NCBI GenBank assembly: GCA_013288145.1
Contig: JABDCJ010000025.1
Location: 1 to 35,612, forward strand
DNA: 35,612 nucleotides
Direction of reading: 5' to 3'
From: Nitrososphaerota archaeon
Lineage (GTDB): Archaea > Thermoproteota > Nitrososphaeria > Nitrososphaerales > CADDZS01
Of this stretch, positions 30,989-35,612 are shown piece by piece. The notes beneath the pieces were generated by a model. That model was not told the DNA's origin and ran no database searches. It saw only the letters and a list, made by a program, of their open reading frames with translations. Made by a program: the position numbers and the translations under genes. Positions within the stretch are counted from its first letter, which is position 1. Every line of letters starts with the position of its first letter.

Positions 30989-32015
30989 TTCTAATGTCGC
31001 TTGAGAAAGGACTATCGCTGTCTCGGATCGTTTTGAAAACGAGATCCGAGACGTTAATGATCTTCTTTAATTCCTGCGGTAAAACAGCCTGCGCTCCATC
31101 GCTCAGAGCCTCCTGAGGACGGTCGTGTACTTCGATCATCAGACCGTGTGCGCCAGATGCTATGGCCGCCCGGCTCATAGGAAGTACCAGATCTCTTCGA
31201 CCCGTTCCGTGGCTCGGATCAGCTATGACAGGGAAGGGTGTCTCCTTCCTCAAAACAGGTACAGCATTTAGATCTAGAGTAAACCGGGTTTGAAGCTTGA
31301 AAGATCCACCAAGCGGCATTATCCCTCTTTCACAGAGCAGGACATTGCGATTTCCGTTCGCGACTATTCGTTCCGCAAAACTGAGGTACTCATCAATCTG
31401 TGCGGAAAAGCCACGCTTGAAGAATATTGGTTTGCCAGTTCTCGCAGCTGCTTCGATCAGGTCTTGGTTGAACATGTTCCTCGCACCGATCTGTAGAACA
31501 TCAGTGTGTCTTGCGACTAGTTCAACATCAACTTCGCTTCTTATTTCAGTCACAGTCGGCATCCCGAGATCTTTCCCAACGCTCTCCAGATGCTCCAATC
31601 CCTCGACCCCAAGTCCCTGAAAAGAGTGCACCGAGGTTCTGGGTTTGAACGCTCCGCCTCTACAGAATTGGCAAGGCGGTGAAGGATGCCGGCGCACACA
31701 TTTTGAGCAGGGTCCCGCCATGTAGACGGGAGGGTTATCCTTTCCGATTGCGATACTGCCTACCTTTACCACAACGTCGTCCGGAATATAGCTCCTGCTG
31801 ATTAACCTGTACGGCACCTGAATCCTAATCGCGTCAAAGACCCCGCCCATCGATTTTACTTGATCGAAGTCTACTTTTTTCTCGTCGCCTACGATTCCGA
31901 TTACTGTTTGATATTCACCGGAAGAAACATCTGCCCTCAATCCGGAAGATTTTATTTTCTGAATGACCGCGTCGATCTCGTCCTTTGTCGCGCTGGGCTT
32001 CATCACAATACTCAT
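30969..32015 (-). CDS. aroF: DAHP synthase, type I-beta, with N-terminal regulatory domain and inserted CxxC-x8-CxxC
   Basis: First step: condenses PEP and erythrose 4-phosphate. Residues 1-90 are the ferredoxin-like domain seen in Thermotoga DAHP synthase (MSIVMKPSATKDEIDAVIQK onward), which mediates feedback inhibition by aromatic amino acids. The barrel has metal ligands Cys103, His269 (DPSHGTGRRD), Glu295 (MIEVHDR) and Asp306, plus RGGAFKPRTS, LQIGARNM and LKRGF-like FKRGFSA. Odd feature: between AGPC and RGGAFKP the family has about 22 residues forming helix 1; here there are 15, with Cys106, Cys115 and Cys118, so Cys103 joins a CxxC-x8-CxxC pattern. Promoter gene of the leftward aro operon. 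Confidence 0.93.
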   Translation of the reverse strand: MSIVMKPSATKDEIDAVIQKIKSSGLRADVSSGEYQTVIGIVGDEKKVDFDQVKSMGGVFDAIRIQVPYRLISRSYIPDDVVVKVGSIAIGKDNPPVYMAGPCSKCVRRHPSPPCQFCRGGAFKPRTSVHSFQGLGVEGLEHLESVGKDLGMPTVTEIRSEVDVELVARHTDVLQIGARNMFNQDLIEAAARTGKPIFFKRGFSAQIDEYLSFAERIVANGNRNVLLCERGIMPLGGSFKLQTRFTLDLNAVPVLRKETPFPVIADPSHGTGRRDLVLPMSRAAIASGAHGLMIEVHDRPQEALSDGAQAVLPQELKKIINVSDLVFKTIRDSDSPFSSDIRNGTARA

Positions 32016-32226
32016 GGCGTATTATCTCCGGCGAAAAGCAGATTCTTATGAAATCCTGCGACTGCGGATAAACTCGATGACTTTGAATTTCGTGGAAGAA
32101 GAGATACTATAGCCTGTTCTACACGCCCGACGAGGGCGAAAGATATTGGAAGGACATCACTATACACTTCTGTTTAGAGTAATGCAAGTTGCTTGAATCT
32201 GCGTATTTTAATGTGCTGGCAGGCTG
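32016..32226. promoter_or_regulatory. Upstream region of the aro operon
   Basis: This 211-base stretch between the aro operon and the LLM oxidoreductase stop contains no gene I can support. A TATA-like TTTCATAAG on the minus strand lies at about 32046-32054, 31-39 bases before the DAHP synthase ATG. I do not find the aroD inverted repeat CCGCAATA/TATTGCGG here, so the two halves of the pathway may be controlled separately. Confidence 0.35.
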
Positions 32227-33261
32227 CTAGAGCCTTGGAATGACTTTGCTCGAGAGAGTTATGATGGATTCTTCAACGTCCGGTCCAAACGGTTCGCAAA
32301 ACGCTAATTGGTCCAAGTCCTGCGAAAGATATTCCCTGCACTTTTCCACGCAATCGCTTACGGTTCCTGTTGCGGTCAAAAGTTCGATCATTTTGTCGTC
32401 AACTAGCTTTGACGCGGAGCGCTCGTCACCGGCCTGAATGAATTGCGATATCCGCTCCTTAATGCTGACATCGATTCCGTGAGCCTCTGCCGTTTCATTG
32501 GTGAGCCAAGCGACTAGATAAGCGCAAGTTGGTCTAACAGCACGCTTCGCCTTTTCGCGATCGGAATCGACGGAAATAACGACAGAGTTTACAACTACGA
32601 AGTCTTCTCTCGCCCTTGAAGAGTAACCAAGTCCTAGGATTACGGGCTTCATATGTTCTTCAACATCATCCGGAATTCGGTCAGTTAAGATCACTCCGTC
32701 AGAAATTTCTCCCGCCATTTCAAGCCCCTTTACGGAACTTGTTCCGACATAGATCGGAATATTCTTTCGAGCCCTTGAAAGAGTAACTGACTCGATCGCA
32801 AAAGCATCTGTCTTCACAGTGACCTCTTTTCCCTTGAAGAGCTCTATGATGGATTCGATAGCTTCTCGCAGCTGATCGATCGTGCCCGATCTCTTAGTTA
32901 TGCCAAACTTTGAAACATTCCATTTAGAGCCGACCCCGATCCCCACTATCGCTCGCTGACTGGTCGAACTTTTATTTTCCCTCGTCTTAATTCGGCTATG
33001 GGCTCCAAGATCCGATAACGCAAGAAAACTTGAAGCAATCGACGCCGGGTTTCGGGTGTAATAATTTAGGACAGAGCTACCAAATCTAATTTTTGAAGTC
33101 GAAGATGCTATTGCTGACAGAGTCACGATAGTGTCACCGTAAGGAGGAGATGGTCCTCCATCGGGAACCCAGATATTTGAAAAGCCCCGACGCTCGGCAA
33201 GAGATGCCAGCTTTACCGAGTATGATATTTGCCACGAGGGGTCAATTGAAATCCCGAACGT
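32227..33261 (-). CDS. F420-dependent LLM-class oxidoreductase lacking a normal start codon
   Basis: Luciferase-like monooxygenase fold of the F420 methylene-H4MPT reductase-like group. The N-terminal strand and helix are plainly coded: TFGISIDPSWQISYSVKLAS, then LAERRGFSNIWVPDGGPSPP, YGDTIVTLSAIAS and IRFGSSVLNYYTRNPA. GIGVGSKWNVSKFG follows. No ATG, GTG or TTG occurs in frame between the upstream TGA (33283-33285) and a GTG at 33126 that lies inside the conserved core. The codon where a Met is expected is ACG (33259-33261). Either ACG is the start, the base is an error, or the gene is damaged. With ACG the protein has 344 residues, normal for the family. Confidence 0.75.
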   Translation of the reverse strand, partial: TFGISIDPSWQISYSVKLASLAERRGFSNIWVPDGGPSPPYGDTIVTLSAIASSTSKIRFGSSVLNYYTRNPASIASSFLALSDLGAHSRIKTRENKSSTSQRAIVGIGVGSKWNVSKFGITKRSGTIDQLREAIESIIELFKGKEVTVKTDAFAIESVTLSRARKNIPIYVGTSSVKGLEMAGEISDGVILTDRIPDDVEEHMKPVILGLGYSSRAREDFVVVNSVVISVDSDREKAKRAVRPTCAYLVAWLTNETAEAHGIDVSIKERISQFIQAGDERSASKLVDDKMIELLTATGTVSDCVEKCREYLSQDLDQLAFCEPFGPDVEESIITLSSKVIPRL

Positions 33262-33282
33262 TTGTTGTCTGGAAAATTTGGG

Positions 33283-33525
33283 TCACCAAAACCTTCTCGC
33301 GTCCGTAAACCACTCGATTCGCATCGCGAGTGAAATCAAAATCATCATCACACCGATGTAAGCCGGAAAAATTCCAAACCAGAATTGAGGAGATGGTTCA
33401 CCGCCGAATAGACCTCCGGCGATATACCATCCTCCAAATAGCAACAAAAAAATCCCTGAGATAACAAGTACAAATTTTGTAAATCTGTACAAAGCTCTTT
33501 TCTCGCCGAATTCAAGCGGTCTCAA
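33283..33525 (-). CDS. Small membrane protein, two TM segments
   Basis: An 80-residue protein with helices at about 18-40 (VLVISGIFLLLFGGWYIAGG) and 47-68 (QFWFGIFPAYIGVMMILISL), basic N-terminus and the ending RIEWFTDARRFW. No known family. TTG start. Its TGA is in the same frame as the following LLM oxidoreductase and 21 bases before that gene's expected first codon, so the two are probably cotranscribed. Confidence 0.6.
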   Translation of the reverse strand: MRPLEFGEKRALYRFTKFVLVISGIFLLLFGGWYIAGGLFGGEPSPQFWFGIFPAYIGVMMILISLAMRIEWFTDARRFW

Positions 33526-33583
33526 GGCTTATCCTCGAACAATGTCCATCTCTCCAGTGCCAACAGATTCCAATCCCGGGTCT

Positions 33584-33844
33584 TCATCGGACTTTTTTGG
33601 TACCGGTCTTGGGTTGGGTATTCTTGCCTTGATTCTTTTTCTTGCTCGTTATCTGTTCTTGAATTTTGGCTTGTTTGCGATCAATAGTTGCTTTTCGTAT
33701 GAACAAGACTCCGGCACCGATGAAAATAGCATCTGTTGTTATTTCGGTAAACGTGATTTGGAGGTAGAGCAGAAACAGAAAACCGAAAATAATCAAAAGT
33801 ATTCCTCCAGCTATCTCGAGATAAAATCTCGCTGCCAAACTCAA
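33584..33844 (-). CDS. Small membrane protein with basic tail
   Basis: An 86-residue protein with two hydrophobic helices (about 8-29, YLEIAGGILLIIFGFLFLLY, and 33-50, FTEITTDAIFIGAGVLFI) and a Lys/Gln-rich cytoplasmic tail from residue 50 (RKATIDRKQAKIQEQITSKK onward). No known family. TTG start, with a second TTG two codons on. A TATA-like TTAATATC on the minus strand lies at about 33879-33886. It precedes the other small membrane gene by 58 bases. Confidence 0.55.
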   Translation of the reverse strand: MSLAARFYLEIAGGILLIIFGFLFLLYLQITFTEITTDAIFIGAGVLFIRKATIDRKQAKIQEQITSKKKNQGKNTQPKTGTKKVR

Positions 33845-33923
33845 ATGAGCTCTTCTAGCCTGCTATGCACAGGCGCTTGATATTAACCCTGTGGCCGTTT
33901 CTTGAGATTTGATTTAGCTAGAA

Positions 33924-35150
33924 CTACGCCGCGTTATCGTTCTGCTCTACTGCACGGATCGGAGATCCGGAAAGGATTTTCTGCCTCTCAATATTGTTGC
34001 TTGATAAATCCTGCTGTTCTTCAAAGACTGACTGCACGATCCGGCTGCGAAGTTTCTTGGTACCCTCACCTGTTTTTGCCGAAATGGAAATAGTAGGAAG
34101 GTCTTTGATTATCATGGTCTTTTCTGCCATCACGTCGTTTGAAATCAGATCGATTTTGTTCATTACACACAGAATTTTGACAGGGTTGATATGGAGCTGA
34201 TCTAGGGTTTCCCTACAGCTCTGGTACTTGATCTCCACATCGTTCAGAGGCTCGCTGGCGTCTAAAACGAGCAAGATCAGGTCAGCGTAATTCAGCTCCT
34301 CAAGCGTGGATCTGAAAGCCTCAACCATGTATGTGGGTAGTCTGCTGATGAATCCGACAGTATCCGAAAGCAGTACTTTCTTTCCATTTACAGGCTCGAA
34401 ACCCCGTGTGGTAGTCGTGAGTGTAGTAAAAAGCTTCGCAGATTCCTCCTTGTTCTCCGATACAAATCTGTTGAACAGCGTCGTCTTTCCGCTGCTAGTA
34501 TACCCTGCAAGCGAGACAAACGGCATTTTCAATCTCTCACGCGAAGTTTTGAACAACTGGCGCCTTCGTCGAGCTTCTTCCAGCTTCTTCTGGATCAGTA
34601 CCATTTGCCTCTTTAGCGCTCTAAATTTAATATCAACAGCGTACTCACCCATCCCCATGAAACCAGCCTGCTCGCCTTTCAGGGATAATCTGACGGCCTC
34701 GCGCGCTCTAGGGATCTCGTACTTCAGCTCTGCCAGTTTCACCTGGAGTTTTGCCTCAGTAGTGGAAGCGCGCTCGTTGAAGATGTCCAGAATCAGTCTT
34801 TCTCGGTCGATGACCTCCTGGTGGGAGAATTTTGCTAGATTGTGTGCTTGACCTGACGAAAGTCTCTCGTCGATGATGATCATTTGGGTCTTTTGATTCT
34901 CGGCTAGATCACGGATTTCCTCAGCCTTGCCGTTTCCCACTCCGTATTGTTGGTGAGTGAGGTTTTTCTGAACCAAAATATCCGTGATTCTATAACCGGC
35001 GGCTTGAACGAGGCCGATTGCTTCGTTCTTGATGAACTCATCCGGATATGTTACTAGGATTACTTTCTTGCCGCTGGGAGAAGAATAGCTGTCGACCTTA
35101 CTCTTTATCGGAAGATTTGTATTCGACTCTTTTTTCTCATACCTTGGCAA
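33924..35150 (-). CDS. hflX: GTPase HflX
   Basis: Ribosome-associated GTPase that rescues or splits stalled ribosomes in bacteria; archaeal members bind the large subunit. The N-terminal HflX domain (residues 28-200) contains the long coiled helices and GEYAVDIKFRALKRQ; the G domain has G1 GYTSSGKTT (216-224), the switch region TTLTTTTRGF, G3 DTVGF (263-267) and G4 NKID (331-334). G1 has Ser-Ser-Gly-Lys-Thr-Thr where most have Asn-Ala-Gly-Lys-Ser-Thr, a mild change. TTG start. The short C-terminal tail after residue 385 is charged and probably flexible. Confidence 0.94.
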   Translation of the reverse strand: MPRYEKKESNTNLPIKSKVDSYSSPSGKKVILVTYPDEFIKNEAIGLVQAAGYRITDILVQKNLTHQQYGVGNGKAEEIRDLAENQKTQMIIIDERLSSGQAHNLAKFSHQEVIDRERLILDIFNERASTTEAKLQVKLAELKYEIPRAREAVRLSLKGEQAGFMGMGEYAVDIKFRALKRQMVLIQKKLEEARRRRQLFKTSRERLKMPFVSLAGYTSSGKTTLFNRFVSENKEESAKLFTTLTTTTRGFEPVNGKKVLLSDTVGFISRLPTYMVEAFRSTLEELNYADLILLVLDASEPLNDVEIKYQSCRETLDQLHINPVKILCVMNKIDLISNDVMAEKTMIIKDLPTISISAKTGEGTKKLRSRIVQSVFEEQQDLSSNNIERQKILSGSPIRAVEQNDNAA

Positions 35151-35261
35151 AATTTACTCTTCCTCGTGTAGCCCAATATCTATCTGCGGCCTTGCAGTCG
35201 GGAAGTATAATGCTCTTTGGAAGTAAAAAATGCTTCCTTCCAAAGAAATTATCGGATCCTA

Positions 35262-35612
35262 TTAGAGCAAGCTTTGCGAGAGATTTTGCTCTCGTCTCAT
35301 CTGTAGATCTTGGTCCCTCGCCGCCTTTGCAACTGCTCCGTCCTTTTTCGCTTTGGCGACTCTAGTATTTCCCACAGCCTTCGATATCGCTTTCAATCCT
35401 GCGTCCGTTATCTCCACTTCGCTCTTGGTACTCATTACCAGGGTACCATTCATGCGCTTGATTGCCGCCCTAAGAAACGGGCTGGGAATAATTTTCCTTC
35501 CCCGCTGTAGAGGTGGTTCGACGATTTCTGCAATTTCCCAGATTCTCCTTGGAGACCTCTCGACAAGCGCAATCAAGATTTTCTGCATCCGTTCGTCGAG
35601 TTCGAGTTCGAT
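35262..35612 (-). CDS. Winged-helix-like protein, 5' end beyond the window
   Basis: The frame is open from the window edge, reading ELELDERMQKILIALVERSP just upstream of and through an ATG at 35588, so the true start probably lies outside. Residues after that ATG suggest a winged helix: RRIWEIAEIVEPP, then PSPFLRAAIKRMNGTLV, and the wing KSEVEITDAGLKAISKA. A Lys/Ala-rich tail follows (VAKAKKDGAVAKAARDQ). The function is unknown; the layout loosely recalls the protein at 10332-10772. Confidence 0.6.
   Translation of the reverse strand: MELELDERMQKILIALVERSPRRIWEIAEIVEPPLQRGRKIIPSPFLRAAIKRMNGTLVMSTKSEVEITDAGLKAISKAVGNTRVAKAKKDGAVAKAARDQDLQMRREQNLSQSLL

Noticed and set aside
31655..31712. Frameshift pair as the cause of the odd DAHP synthase segment
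   Set aside because: Neither alternative frame restores the AVESEE-type helix, and both would need compensating shifts plus a deletion; two exact CxxC pairs in the real frame are better explained by selection. Kept open only as an error check.
33259..33300. Selenocysteine or readthrough at the TGA joining the membrane protein to the LLM oxidoreductase
   Set aside because: No selenocysteine element is evident, the family does not use selenocysteine there, and the membrane protein is complete on its own.
1..35612. tRNA, rRNA, CRISPR arrays, insertion sequences, integrases or toxin-antitoxin pairs
   Set aside because: I looked in every gap and found no cloverleaf, regular repeat-spacer pattern, terminal inverted repeats with a transposase, or paired toxin-antitoxin genes.

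Overview
The window is a compact, gene-dense stretch of an archaeal chromosome, most likely from the Nitrososphaerota (Thaumarchaeota) or a close relative. The evidence is a eukaryote-type DNA topoisomerase IB with its full catalytic set, an archaeal NreA-type repair protein ending in a PCNA-binding motif, a GHMP-type (archaeal) shikimate kinase, a UPF0148 protein, TATA-like boxes 25-40 bases upstream of many starts, few Shine-Dalgarno sites and very heavy use of TTG and GTG starts. Nothing here shows whether the organism oxidises ammonia. I found no tRNA, rRNA, CRISPR array, insertion sequence or integrase; this is core chromosome, not an island.

Layout. 1-3.6 kb: large subunit of methylmalonyl-CoA mutase, an alpha/beta hydrolase, a small HExxH protein and a VOC-fold protein. 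3.7-10.3 kb: central metabolism, with citrate synthase, a glutaredoxin-like protein, [2Fe-2S]-type dihydroxyacid dehydratase and aconitase A. 10.3-14.7 kb: small regulators, membrane and zinc proteins, a BCP-type peroxiredoxin, a degenerate HAD protein and S-adenosylhomocysteinase. 14.9-21.1 kb: information processing, with topoisomerase IB, a DUF5343-like protein, a Nudix/HExxH/membrane-peptide/NreA cluster, a MarR regulator and a small basic zinc protein. 21.1-23.6 kb: a 627-base structured intergenic region, a DEAD-box helicase with an RGG tail, and TatA.

23.6-32.0 kb holds an almost complete chorismate/tyrosine pathway. aroD and aroE run rightward. They meet a tight leftward operon ordered exactly like the pathway: DAHP synthase, aroB, aroK, aroA, aroC, chorismate mutase-prephenate dehydrogenase. 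Many euryarchaea replace the first two steps; this organism uses the classical DAHP synthase and DHQ synthase. 32.2-35.6 kb: an F420-type LLM oxidoreductase lacking a normal start codon, two small membrane proteins, the GTPase HflX and a partial winged-helix-like gene.

The most unusual observations are a DAHP synthase whose first barrel helix is replaced by a CxxC-x8-CxxC segment, inverted repeats centred on probable core promoters of aroD and acnA, the missing start codon of the LLM oxidoreductase, and the hairpin-rich region before the helicase. I see no clear new multi-gene defence or mobile system.
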